Source of the DNA: Polychytrium aggregatum
Lineage: Eukaryota > Chytridiomycota > Chytridiomycetes > Polychytriales
Assembly (NCBI RefSeq): GCF_025602895.1
Contig: NW_026516497.1
Coordinates: 1 to 30,228, forward strand
Length of the DNA stretch: 30,228 nt
Direction of reading: 5' to 3'
The notes beneath the pieces were generated by a model. That model did not search any database and had not been told where the DNA came from. It saw only the letters and a list, made by a program, of their open reading frames with translations. Below, in pieces: positions 1 through 11,108 of the stretch. The position numbers and the translations under genes were made by a program. Numbering within the stretch: the stretch's first letter is position 1; the number at the start of each line of letters is the position of its first letter.

Positions 1-1756
<1,756 letters not shown>

Positions 1757-2248
1757 GCGCCGCGGCCATACATTTGCGGCGAGCTGCATCGCCATCTGCG
1801 TGCATTCCAGCTCCCTGTGTCCTCCACTTCCAGAGTCAGCGGCTCCGGCACTGCCTCAGGCTGACGAAGAGTGCCCACTGCACTTGTTCTGTTCGCCCAT
1901 CCGTCCGTCCGTCCCCCTTGCTGAATACAGCCTCTTTGAGCGTTCTCGCTGTATCATCTCGCTCGACCTTTGTTCGCGACGGGAGGATGTTGCCCAGTTT
2001 GTGGATGTGCATGCGGATGCCATGCGAGACGGGTGGCAGAGGCATCGAGCAGCAGATCTTGCGCTGGCGGCAAACTGCAACGGCGGCAAACTCCAACAGC
2101 GGCGAACTCCAGCGGCGGCGAACTGCAACGAGGCGAGGCTGCCGCGCGCCAGGGTCGTCGTAAAGCTCCAGGGAACATCGGACGCTGACTCATGACACTC
2201 TGACTTGATCTGCTCCAACAACCGCCATGGCAAACAAGCCGGTGCTTC
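1757..2248. other. Intergenic region SEC23-PCH2
   Basis: No coding exon could be supported here. The region carries the SEC23 3' flank, a short CCGT run near 1902-1914 and the 16-bp tandem repeat at 2066-2129. It should hold the PCH2 promoter, but I saw no convincing TATA element. Confidence 0.6.
2066..2129. repeat. 16-bp tandem repeat, four copies
   Basis: Four head-to-tail 16-bp units fill exactly 64 bp: GGCGGCAAACTGCAAC, GGCGGCAAACTCCAAC, AGCGGCGAACTCCAGC and GGCGGCGAACTGCAAC. The substitutions differ between copies, so the array is not freshly amplified. It lies about 120 bp upstream of the PCH2 start. Confidence 0.9.
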
Positions 2249-5095
2249 ATGGTAATTCCGACGAGCGACCTGCCGACCCGTTTGCCAGCTGACGAATTCG
2301 CTGACATGGCTCCCCGTTCTGGCCCTGGTTCTGGGGCCCTTGGCGAACGTGATCCAGTCGAGGTCGAACTGCACCAAGAGTCGACCTGCCTCTACGACGC
2401 AACCAAGGCAGCATGCGAGGTATTCTTGCGCTCGAACTTCCCCAAGCTCACCCAGAACATGCAAATCGCCCCCGAGGAGCTCCAGCACGATCCAGCGCTG
2501 GCAGCCCATGTGAGTCGGATCCGGATCTGCGAGATTCCAAGGACGGGTAAGGAGCCCCATCCCATGGAGAAGGACGAGCGAAGGAGGACGATTTTGTCGG
2601 CACAGACATGGATGGTTCTCGGTCAGATCGACAGCAAGATTAACGACACTTTGCCTCCCCCCCCCTTTATCCGTTGATCTTGGCTCACAGATTCCCAGAG
2701 CGTCGTCGAGCTCGATCGTGTGGCTCTCAAGATCCACGTATACCAAGTAAGCCGATGGAACTCGCCGAAGCGGCTGGGGCTCCTGCTGGCCAGCTTTTCG
2801 GGCCGGCAATCCGACGGACCGAATCCCGCCGCTTGAGAGCGATTGATGGCTAAGGAATGCACAATGCGTCCTGCCGCAGCTGAACAAAGAGGATGGCGTC
2901 GACGAGCTGGACGACGAAGACAATATCGTGACCTCAAATCACTGGATCCTGCCTGCGGCATCGCTGGATGGAGTATGGGTGAGTCGCCAAGAGCGCCGGT
3001 TCTCGGATAGCCAAAGAACGTGCTTCTGGCAGATGCTAAATAGTGAGAGTTGCTGCTGATCCATGTCAACCTGTCCCTGTAGGAGAGGCAAGTGCATCAG
3101 AGGAGCTCGGGGAGGCCCAATGTTGGCGAGTAATCGCCATCCGAACCAGAGAGCCGGGAACGGACAGGGATGGTGCTTCCACTTTTGCACACTCATAGCT
3201 CCGTCCGACAGCCTAGTCTTCGACCAGCAGATCCACAACCAACTGCTCAGCTACATGGAGACGTCGATGCTGTTTTCAGACCGGGGAGTCGACAGCAACA
3301 TTGTCGCGTGGAACAAGATCATATTGCTGCATGGCCCTCCTGGAACGGGCAAGACGTCGCTCTGCAAGGCACTTGCACAGGTGAGTCTCGCGCCGGACCA
3401 GCCGACCGATATCGGTATCCATGGCCGCCTGTCTTTGGATCCATCGCTTCTTTGGCCTTCCTGAGTGCCCGCCTCCCAAGTTGGTTATCAAATGAGTAAC
3501 AGGACTCACCGACGTTTGATCCAGAAACTAGCGATACGTCTCTCGGACCGATACACACACGGCAAGCTGGTCGAGATCAACAGCCATAGTCTCTTCTCCA
3601 AGTTTTTCTCGGAGAGTGGCAAGCTTGTGATGAAGATGTTCCAGCAGATCGGCGAGCTGACCGAGGACACGGATGCATTTGTGTGCGTCCTTATTGGTGA
3701 GTAGTGGACTGTCATTCGATGCAAGCTGGGACTGTTCGGGCAGGAGGAGGCTGTCAGAGACACTCCGTTTGGAGTAGCGAACAACCACGCAACCAACCCG
3801 CTGCCCATAAACACAGATGAGGTCGAAAGCTTGACGGCATCCAGGAAGGCGGCAATCAATGGTCTGGAGCCTTCAGATGCGATTCGAGTGGTAAGCCTCG
3901 CGGTAATCAGAGTGCTTGAATCTCCCCGAGCCAGATGCAAATTGGACACTGACACTCAACTGCGGGGACGCTCGCTGGCAGGTGAATGCCCTTTTGACAC
4001 AAATCGACCGTCTCCGCAAGAAGAAGAACGTGAGCTGCAAGGATGAAGATGCACCATAGGCCCGTTGTGACTGCCGCGAGTTTGCCCGTGTGAAGAGCAC
4101 ACAGCAAACCAAGATGTCAGGGCGGATGCTGACCAGACACCTTGTGTGCTCCGACAGGTCCTGATTCTGACGACTTCGAACCTGACTGAGGCTGTGGATT
4201 CTGCGTTCCTGGACCGCGCTGATCTGACACAATTCATCGGTTGGTTTGCTGAAAGCCCTGTTTGGGGGAGGAGGGCGGGATTCGTGGTGAAGCTGTTTGG
4301 GTCATGATGATGGCGGGGGATCACCGCTCTTCAGCCAATGCCAATGCCTGGTCAACTCAAGGATGCGGCCGTTGTTCTTATTATCGGTCGGACAGGATAT
4401 CCCTCGGCCCTTTCGTGCTATGCCATTTTGCATAGCTGTTTGGATGAGCTTATGATCAAGGGCATCATCCAGCCCAGGGTATGGCTCCTCAGAGGGTGGT
4501 CTTTCCGGCGGGAGCGCCAGCAGAAGCTGAGGGGTTTGCTATACTCGTTGTGTCTGGCGATGATGTCGCTGGGCCTATTCGAGCAGTTTCTCGGTATGCA
4601 CCCAAAACACTAACCAACCCGGCTGCCTGCGTGGGAACAGCAACCGCTGATCGAACACCGGTCTATCTCGCTGTTCTTCAACAAGGACGGCAGCGATCCG
4701 AGCTCGCGCCTCTATGCCATTGCCCAGAAGTGCAAGGTATGGAATTGCCGGGGGCAGATCGATCGCCTCATGTCCCCGATGCAGACGCGGTGGTGCTGTT
4801 CGTTCATTCGTTCATTCGTTCATTCGTTCATTCGTTCATTCGTTCATTCGTTCATTCGTTCATTCGTTCATTCGTTCATTCGTTCATTCGTTCATTCGTT
4901 CATTTGCCGGGGCCTTCCAAGGACGCCAGCGGGCGGTCTCTGCGGCGCTTGGCGTTCAAAGCCCACGCATTCTTTGTCCAGTCCGAGACCAGCACCCTGG
5001 ACATGTTCCTCCTCGCGCTCGATAGAGCCCTTGCGATGGACCAAAACTCAAAGCTCGGTGTGGGAACCGCGGCAAGTGCACTGGAGCACTCGTGA
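2249..5095 (+). CDS. PCH2: Pch2/TRIP13 AAA+ ATPase
   Basis: This AAA+ remodeller acts on HORMA-domain proteins in meiotic chromosome axes and the spindle checkpoint. Eleven exons give about 449 residues (human TRIP13 is 432): 2249-2509, 2699-2746, 2880-2978, 3168-3380, 3525-3696, 3817-3890, 3982-4029, 4158-4239, 4396-4478, 4641-4736 and 4922-5095. Every join is in phase. Visible motifs are NHWILPAASLDGVW in the N-terminal domain, Walker A GPPGTGKT (about 192-199), EINSHSLFSKFFSESGKLV, Walker B with D265-E266 split by an intron, sensor 1 LTTSN (about 309-313) and the sensor-2 stretch SGRSLRRL (about 395). The start is uncertain: an ATG at 2227 soon meets a stop and one at 2306 is also possible. 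The start of exon 4 is the weakest boundary, because phase forces about 13 extra residues before SLVFDQQ. The first residues are poorly conserved in the family. Confidence 0.93.
4803..4898 (+). repeat. (TTCATTCG)12 satellite inside the last PCH2 intron
   Basis: Twelve perfect copies of TTCATTCG run from 4803 to 4898. They are flanked by a half copy TTCG (4799-4802) and a degenerate copy TTCATTTG (4899-4906). The host intron is 4737-4921 (phase 0, GTATGG...CCAAG), so the array makes up more than half of it. Because 8 is not divisible by 3, all three forward frames read the same eight-residue cycle SFIRSFVH without a stop. The reverse strand is full of TGA codons. Confidence 0.97.
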
Positions 5096-5150
5096 AGCCA
5101 CAAGGTTGCGCAGTGGGGGTGGCGGTGACAACAAGACAAGCGACAGAGCA

Positions 5151-5210
5151 ACACAACATCAACACAACATCAACACAACATCAACATCAACAACATCAAC
5201 AACATCAACA
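5151..5210 (+). repeat. ACACAACATCA / ACAACATCA tandem repeat
   Basis: Three perfect 11-bp units ACACAACATCA (5151-5183) are followed by shorter derivatives, ACATCA and two copies of ACAACATCA, before the pattern fades into ACACAGCACAGC. It begins 55 bp after the PCH2 stop, so it probably lies in the PCH2 3' UTR. Confidence 0.9.
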
Positions 5211-5465
5211 CAGCACAGCGCGGATGTCCAGCCACATCCGCCCGAAAGAGTGTCTGTGCGCCCTCCCGCACGCGCCCCGCCGCGCTGCGCTGCGCCGTTG
5301 TCCATGTACATCGCCCTTGTTGGCCGCATACATCGCTGTCTTTTCTCTGGCAGCAGTATCACTGTCCCTGTGTGGCTACTGCTTTGCCTCGTCCTTGTCT
5401 CTTTCCTCCCTTATTCCCTCCGCGGCTCCCCTCCACCGCCAGCTCTTTTCTTCCCTCCCGCGGCG

Positions 5466-5473
5466 CATATATT
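5466..5473 (+). promoter_or_regulatory. TATA-like element of the chitin deacetylase gene
   Basis: CATATATT follows a C/T-rich stretch and lies about 140 bp upstream of the start codon. The spacing is similar to TATA elements before other genes in the window. If it is used, transcription would start just before or within the ATCGC array. Confidence 0.4.
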
Positions 5474-5500
5474 GCTGCCCCCATCCTCCTTCCTCCGACC

Positions 5501-5590
5501 ATCGCATCGCATCGCATCGCATCGCATCGCATCGCATCGCATCGCATCGCATCGCATCGCATCGCATCGCATCGCATCGCATCGCATCGC
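5501..5590 (+). repeat. (ATCGC)18 pentanucleotide array in the chitin deacetylase leader
   Basis: Eighteen perfect ATCGC units fill 90 bp and end 19 bp before the ATG at 5610. The unit length is not divisible by 3, so each forward frame reads the same cycle IASHR and each reverse frame reads AMRCD, with no stops on either strand. This explains the long spurious reading frames across the region. Confidence 0.97.
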
Positions 5591-5609
5591 CGAGCACCCT
5601 TCCCGAGCC

Positions 5610-7467
5610 ATGAAGTCCATCCTTGTCCTCTCTTCTGTCGTCGCCCTGGCTGCCGCCGGCACCATCGACATCACAAAGTACCCGCCTCTTGACCAGCAGG
5701 CTCCCCCCATCCCCGGCATCAACGCCAGCTATGACTTTTCCAAGGTCCCTGCCATCCCGGTCAAGGGCTGGAACGCTGCCGGCGGCTATGCCATCTGCCC
5801 CAGCACAGCCGATGCCATCAGCTGGTGCTCTCTCCCATGTGCCCAGGGCAGTGGCTGCGATGCCACCCGCAAGGACATTATCTCCAGCTGCCCGACCAAG
5901 GGCGACTGGGCCATGACTTTTGACGACGGTAGGTTTGGTGGTGATCTGCCAGCATGGCACGCCTGCTGGGCTGTTTGGGCTGCCCTGCGCCTTTCTCGAA
6001 CTCATATCCAACTTGGCTCACCCGCTTGCATCCCTTCCTCGTTGTGCTCGGCACCAGGACCGAGCAACAACACCGTTCCCCTGCTCGATTTGCTCGACAA
6101 GCTCAACCTCAAAGCCACCTTCTGCCTGGTCGGCTCCCGTGTCGTCGAGCGCCCCGATCTCGTCCAGAGAATGTTTGACTCTGGCCACCAACTCTGGTAT
6201 GCACTGTCTACAGCTTTGACTTGCCGACACTTGGCGTCTGATATGGTTGGGGACACTCGTCGCTCTTGAACGAGGGCTTGCAGAGTGGGCACTTTGTGAG
6301 CAGGATCTTGAGGGCGGCTGGGATGCCAGAGTGCGCCAGGGTGCGTCGACGAAAGTAAAAAGTAACCTTCAGATTCCCTTTGCCCTACGCAGCGTCCACA
6401 CCTGGAGTCACCGCGTTCTGCCTACGATGACCTCGGATGTCGTCATCTCGGAGCTCGAGTACTGTGCTCGTGCCATCCAGGACATCACCGGCACCCGTCC
6501 CACGTAAGTCCTCTGCCAGAGTGGGTGCTGCCTGAAGCTTGGCAGCGGAGCGCACCGGATGTGTGTGTCGCTAAAGAGTACCGGCGACAGGTTTGATCGC
6601 AACTAAATGGCTCGTTCCTCTTCTGGTGAACAGTTACATGCGTCCTCCTACCGGCGACACTGGTACGGCAACTGCCCTGCTGTTCTGGGCTGCTATGTGT
6701 GGCTGTAGTGTGGGCCGGTGCTGCGGGTCACTTGAGAAGCACCGTCTATTCCTGGTGTCTCTGCATCTGCCGCCTCTGCATCTTCCGCCTCCAGCTCATC
6801 ATTCTCTCTGACCACAGACGACCGTGTCCGTGGCATCAGCGCCGCTATGGGCTTCAAGACCCTTCTGTGGGACCACGACACTTTTGACTGGGAGGGCGTC
6901 AGCCTTTATCCTAACGCCCTGTGGCCCCAGTGGATCCAGAGTCAGTACATCCGCCGCATGTGCCTGCCGGCTGTTTGTTGGTGCTCTTGATCCGTGTGCT
7001 CACCCTTTCCTGCTCATCGCTGTCTCGTCTGGCGGCTTTCTGCGCTGCAACACACCCTCCCACTGTCGCATGGCTTCACGGACGACGCCCGAACAGACAA
7101 CTTTACCCAGTGGATCAAGGACCCCAGCCTCACCAAGGGCCCGATCTCGCTCGAGCACGATGTCTACACCATGCCCGCCGCTGCTGCTCTCCTGACCGTT
7201 CCCCTTGTCAACCAGGCGGGCTTCAAGATCAAGACTGCGGGCGAGTGCTTGAGCGACATGCGTGTCTATCAAAACCAGAGCTACCTCCTTCCGCCCTCTG
7301 GTGTCGCTGGTGGCAAGCTCACCGTTTCGACTGCCTCGGCTTCGTCTGCCCCTGCCCCTGGTGCCTCTGCCACGGCCGGTGCCAACAAGCCCAGCTCCTC
7401 GAGCCGCATTGCTCCCGCCTCATTTGTTGCTGCCATCGTGGCCGCTGTTGCTGCCCTTGTGTTCTAA
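5610..7467 (+). CDS. Chitin deacetylase, CE4 family, predicted GPI-anchored
   Basis: This enzyme removes N-acetyl groups from chitin to form chitosan at the cell surface. Six exons give 363 residues: 5610-5928, 6058-6196, 6393-6503, 6634-6662, 6818-6940 and 7097-7467, all in phase. A signal peptide (MKSILVLSSVVALAAAG) starts at the ATG. The CE4 motifs occur in order: TFDD (D105-D106, then G107 across an intron), zinc ligands in HTWSH (H155, H159), RPP (193-195), WDHDTFDW (217-224) and ISLEHD (H261). The C-terminus is Ser/Ala-rich and ends in a hydrophobic tail without charged residues, which fits a GPI signal. The fourth exon has only 29 nt and carries motif 3. The last acceptor (7096) was chosen for phase and for the NFTQWI join. 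An upstream alternative cannot be excluded. Confidence 0.95.
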
Positions 7468-7812
7468 CGAACCACTGGCAGATCCCCTGCGATACGTGAG
7501 ATAGCTCGGCCTGTGTCGCAGACCCTGCACCAGCCCTCTAGCCAGCGCTCGTCGCTAGCCTAGAGGGTGAGCTGCGGTGTGTGCCTGCTATCTCAGCTAT
7601 CTACCCCTTTTATACTCCTTATCCTCTTTGCTCCTTTTAACACACACAACCCGATTCACGGTGTTCCGAGCCTATGAAGTTTTCCAGTTTTTGACTCTCT
7701 TCATGCATCTAATCCGTTCACCCACCCACCCGCAGATTTTACTCTGCATCACGCACCTTAAATAAGCAAAAACAGAACCATTGGTGGACGGAGGTGTGCC
7801 GTAGATACAGGC

Positions 7813-7869
7813 GATCCAATAAAACGGGACATCCCGGATTTTGATCATTGATCAAATACTTTGTCGCCT
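7813..7869 (+). mobile_element. Relic sharing sequence with the transposon at 28981
   Basis: The stretch from GATCCAATAAAACGGGACAT to the TTTGTCGCC end aligns with 28982-29040 over about 57 bp, with a few substitutions and a short A-run indel. In the comparable frame both read TGHPGF, a TGA, then an I-x-YFV segment. After TTTGTCGCC the similarity fades. I read it as a truncated copy of the same element, or as a related miniature element. Confidence 0.7.
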
Positions 7870-8190
7870 CAAAACATCGCCCTTGCTATCGAGAAACCAT
7901 GGAGCTGTCCAGAGGGTCGAATGAATGCACCACACAAAGAGATTGCCACTCAGGACGGGAATCAATCGCACGTCAGTAGGCTTCTGGCCTCTGATGCCAG
8001 AGAGTGGCTGTTCCGTTTCTTTCTGGATAGACTGTATCTGATGGGCGCGACATCCCTGTTGGCTTCCTGCTTCCTCCCCGAATACAGCACATCTTGACCA
8101 AACCATTTCAGGGAACGAGACCTGCGGCTTTCTCCACCACCCGGATCGGAGCTTCCGAAGGCGGCGCTGTCGGCCACTGTCGGCCTCTGC

Positions 8191-8221
8191 CAGGACAGGA
8201 CAGGACAGGATAGGACAGGAC
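8191..8221 (+). repeat. (CAGGA)6 pentanucleotide array
   Basis: Six CAGGA units occur in a row, with one unit changed to TAGGA. The array lies in the gene-poor spacer. Confidence 0.9.
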
Positions 8222-8899
8222 ACCCCGGTGGTTGCTGCAGTGGTTCTGGCTGCAGAGGCGGCTCCGCGATCCCGGGCCATGGAGACGAGGGGGTTCAGTT
8301 GCCGTCGCTGCCCACTTGATTTGCCGGCTCACTCCACCAACCAATCAGCCCCTCACCCAACCGTCTGTCCACCTGGCTCGTCTGTCTGTTGGCTGAGCCC
8401 CTGGTTGGCTGTGGGTCAGACGACGGCGGCGCTCAGCATCGGCAGCCACACGGGACATGAGGACGGCCGAGCTCTTGGGATCGAGGCGAGGACCGCATGT
8501 GTCGCAGACAGCGGATAGATGCTGGATGCTGGGAAGCAGAGAGGTCTTCACGAAACATGGCAGAGAGTGCCCGCTTTTCGCGCCTTGGTTCTCGCTGCTG
8601 GCCACTGCTTGCTTTCGCCCTCTCCTCCTCCGCTGCTTCTGCCGCTGCCACTGTTGGCGCATCCTGAATCGACATGACGGCCTCGGGCGGCGGTGGTGGA
8701 ACAGGCGAGCAGGCGGGATTTGTCATGCCCCGCCGCCGTCCGAAGCGCCGTCCGGACTGGGCCGCCGAATATGGCAGGCGGCTTCCAAAAGCGGACGGCG
8801 GAGGAAGCGGAGCGGAGCGGGCGGCGTCCGGTCGGCGAGAGAGAGAAGGCAGACAGGAGAGAGGGGGGGAGAGGGAGAGTGCGCTTGCCACAGACGAGC

Positions 8900-8929
8900 C
8901 AGCAACAGCAGCAGCAGCAGCAGCAGCAA
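8900..8929 (+). repeat. CAG/CAA trinucleotide run
   Basis: A run of CAGCAA followed by about eight CAG units sits in non-coding sequence. It could encode Gln, Ser or Ala depending on frame, but no surrounding open frame looks like a gene. Confidence 0.85.
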
Positions 8930-9559
8930 GATGGGCACCTGTGATACTTGGCAGCGAAGCGATTCTGCAGCGAGCGCATCGTATCGCTGCAACATCGCGC
9001 GAGGGGTCCTCGTGCAGGTCATCAGGGCAGGATGCTGCAGACCCACACGCGCCCGCAATGCATCGGGGGGGGGTCGGTGGGTTTGGTCTCGCTTGGTTTG
9101 GCTGGCTCTCAGGAGCGGCACTGTGCAGTTGAGCAGTTGAGTAGTCGGGCAGTTCAGCAGTAACCCAATGACCGATCGGGCCATCGATCAATCATTCATA
9201 AACCGAGTCGGTCTATCATTCACTTGATTCATCATTCACGGAGACCCATCATCATCGAGTCCATCTATCCCATCAACCCATTCCATGTCTGCCCAGCCCA
9301 GCTTCGTCCAACTGCACTCACCCCGACTCGGCCCGTGTGCGTTGCTGTCCCGCCCAACACGAAATCCATTTCTGGCAGGGAACCAACCGCCCTCGCCTGC
9401 GTTCATTGCACCCGCGAGGAGGGGTGGTGCTCGCGCATCCGCATTGGTCCTGGGCCTGTGCTCGCTGGTCCGGCCTTGGCCCACCAATGCCCTCGCCGCC
9501 GACGACCTCTCTTGGCCTCAAATCACCCGCCGTCGGGCCGGACTTGCTTGCGCCGTCCA

Positions 9560-9565
9560 TATAAA
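9560..9565 (+). promoter_or_regulatory. TATA box of the 9730 gene
   Basis: TATAAA in the context TCCATATAAACC lies 165 bp upstream of the ATG at 9730. A C/T-rich stretch containing repeated TTCATCC words follows, as expected of a fungal core promoter and leader. Confidence 0.55.
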
Positions 9566-9729
9566 CCCTCTTCTTCCCGGCGCCTGCCTTGGCTGCCCTC
9601 GCCGCTCTCAATTCGGTTGTTCCTGCCGCACACCTCCCCATCGCCCGGCCCTTTCCTCGGAATCCTGCTGCCGCCGTTCTCGTCCGTTGTTCATCCGCTG
9701 TTCATCCACTCTTCATCCGCTGTTTCGCC

Positions 9730-11108
9730 ATGAGCTCCACCCGCCAAGAAAACAATTCGGGTCTGCTGCTGCTCGCCCAGGCTGCCGAGTTCCTGACATC
9801 GCAGCCCAAGCACGGCGTCGCTGCCAGCCCCAAGCCCACCTATCTTTCAAGCCCGCCGTCGGAGCCCAGAGCCATGTCTCCTGTCTCTGCGCGTCCTCTT
9901 CCGTTTCCGCACCATGTCGCCGTCCGACCGCCGTCTCCCCCCCTCGTCCATGAACATCACCCCGGGGTCGCACTCTACTTTTCAAGCCCACCGCAGCCTT
10001 ACTACTATGGTAGGTCCGACCGCTGGCCAGACGCTGGGCATCCCTGCACGTCTTGGCTCCCTTGGGTCTCCCCGGTCTCTGCTTTGGTTTCCTTGGTCGT
10101 GCCAGCTCTGCGGCCTCTGGGTAGCCTCTGGTGGCCTCTGGTGGCCTCTGGTGGCCGAGATATGTCCTTGGGCCAATCCATCGCATGACCAGTTGAATGC
10201 CTCAGTATCCACCCGGTTTTTGGCCTTCGTGTCCTGTCAGAGCCGTACCCGGTGCCCCCTGTCGCTCCATGGCTGGCTTTCCTTCTCATCACCGCATTTC
10301 TGGTCCATTTGCTTTGCGCATGCCCTCACAGGCCCAGAAGTCTCTCCCCCAGCCCCGTCTGCGCTGCCTTATCCACATCGCACATGGCCGGGCTCGCTTG
10401 GATCAGCCATTTGCTCTGCATTCCGGTCCAACTGCAACCAGCCTCTGCCACTCGACAGACTCGTCAACGAGGTCTGCATGTCCTTTGGCAGTGCCGACTC
10501 GATGCAGGTCATGGTACGTTGACTTGCCCAGTCCCTGTCCGCCGCTGACGCTTCTGGGCCATCGATATCTGCGGCCTTGCCGGTTGACCTTGGCTGCTGA
10601 CACTGTCTCGCCTTCCTTGGTTACTCCATACGCCGTCCCCCAGACCGACATCAAGGCATATCTGTCTCGGCATCCCCAGCAGTTCACCAAAATCCCCACC
10701 AATGGCGACGAATCCCCTGTGTGGATCTTTTCTCCCCTGGCCGGCCCAGTCACCCATGAGGACAACGGCCCCTATCCGTCACTTGTTCCCGCCGCTGCCG
10801 CATACAACCCGCCTCTGTCGCCTCGCCGATCGCCCGTCATAGAGTCTCGCTCATGGAATGAACCGACTTTGGGTTGCCAGTCCCTGCCCAGCCACACTGG
10901 CAGTCAGTCGCCGACCTCCGCCGGCCCTGGTCTCAAGCTGACCTTTATCACCGTCAAGCCCGAAGACACCTTCAAGTCGACAGAGTACGTTCGTCGAAAA
11001 GTCATCACCAAAAAGCCCAAGGCGCTCAAGAAACGATCGTCGCTTGTCACATCCACCGCCCAAAAGGCAAAACACATCCTCCCGGCGGCCCATGGTGCAT
11101 ATCTCTAG
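9730..11108 (+). CDS. Uncharacterised Pro/Ser-rich protein
   Basis: I do not recognise this protein. The ATG at 9730 opens a 93-codon exon (9730-10009) starting MSSTRQENNSGLLLLAQAAE, followed by low-complexity P/S/H sequence and a PYYYG end before GTAGGT. A middle exon ends at 10513 before GTACGT and includes LVNEVCMSFGSADSMQVM. It begins at 10442 or at an acceptor further upstream such as 10205. The final exon (10644-11108) reads TDIKAYLSRHPQQFTKI, then SPVWIFSPL, a disordered Ser/Pro stretch, and a basic C-terminus with YVRRKVITKKPKALKKRSS. The LVNEVCMSFG and TDIKAYLSRH parts join in phase and look like a small folded module. The basic tail suggests nuclear localisation. The structure between 10010 and 10441 is unresolved. 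Confidence 0.6.
10121..10156 (+). repeat. GTGGCCTCTG minisatellite in the intron of the 9730 gene
   Basis: About three and a half 10-bp units of the form GTGGCCTCTG (the first reading GTAGCCTCTG) sit in the sequence following exon 1. This supports the non-coding assignment of that stretch. Confidence 0.8.

Larger units (their letters stand above)
5096..5609. other. PCH2 to chitin deacetylase intergenic and leader region
   Basis: This spacer holds no supported exon. It contains the ACACAACATCA repeat (5151-5210), a pyrimidine-rich stretch with a TATA-like element (CATATATT, 5466-5473) and the ATCGC array (5501-5590) that ends 19 bp before the deacetylase ATG. It probably contains both the PCH2 3' end and the deacetylase promoter and 5' UTR. 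Confidence 0.7.
7468..9729. other. Long gene-poor spacer after the chitin deacetylase gene
   Basis: I found no exon with recognisable protein similarity in these 2.26 kb. Contents are a transposon relic (7813-7869), a CAGGA array (8191-8221), a CAG-rich tract (8900-8929), a G8 homopolymer near 9065, repeated ATCATTCA/ATTCACT words at 9190-9240 and a TATA element at 9560. Reading frames here have shifting, arginine-rich or proline-rich composition on both strands and look like by-products of high GC content. Confidence 0.6.

Noticed and set aside
1856-2923. A 355-codon minus-strand frame over the SEC23-PCH2 spacer
   Set aside because: It overlaps three in-phase PCH2 exons in antisense and has the Ser/Arg/Ala composition typical of GC-rich shadow frames.
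4770-6269. A 499-codon open frame spanning the end of PCH2, the spacer and the deacetylase
   Set aside because: It passes through two arrays that are open in every frame, plus introns, and cuts across exons of two well-supported genes in the wrong frame.
8433-9191. Overlapping long frames on both strands in the gene-poor spacer
   Set aside because: They are Arg/Gly/Ala/Pro-rich with CAG-derived homopolymers. They have no motif, no plausible splice structure and no consistent codon bias.
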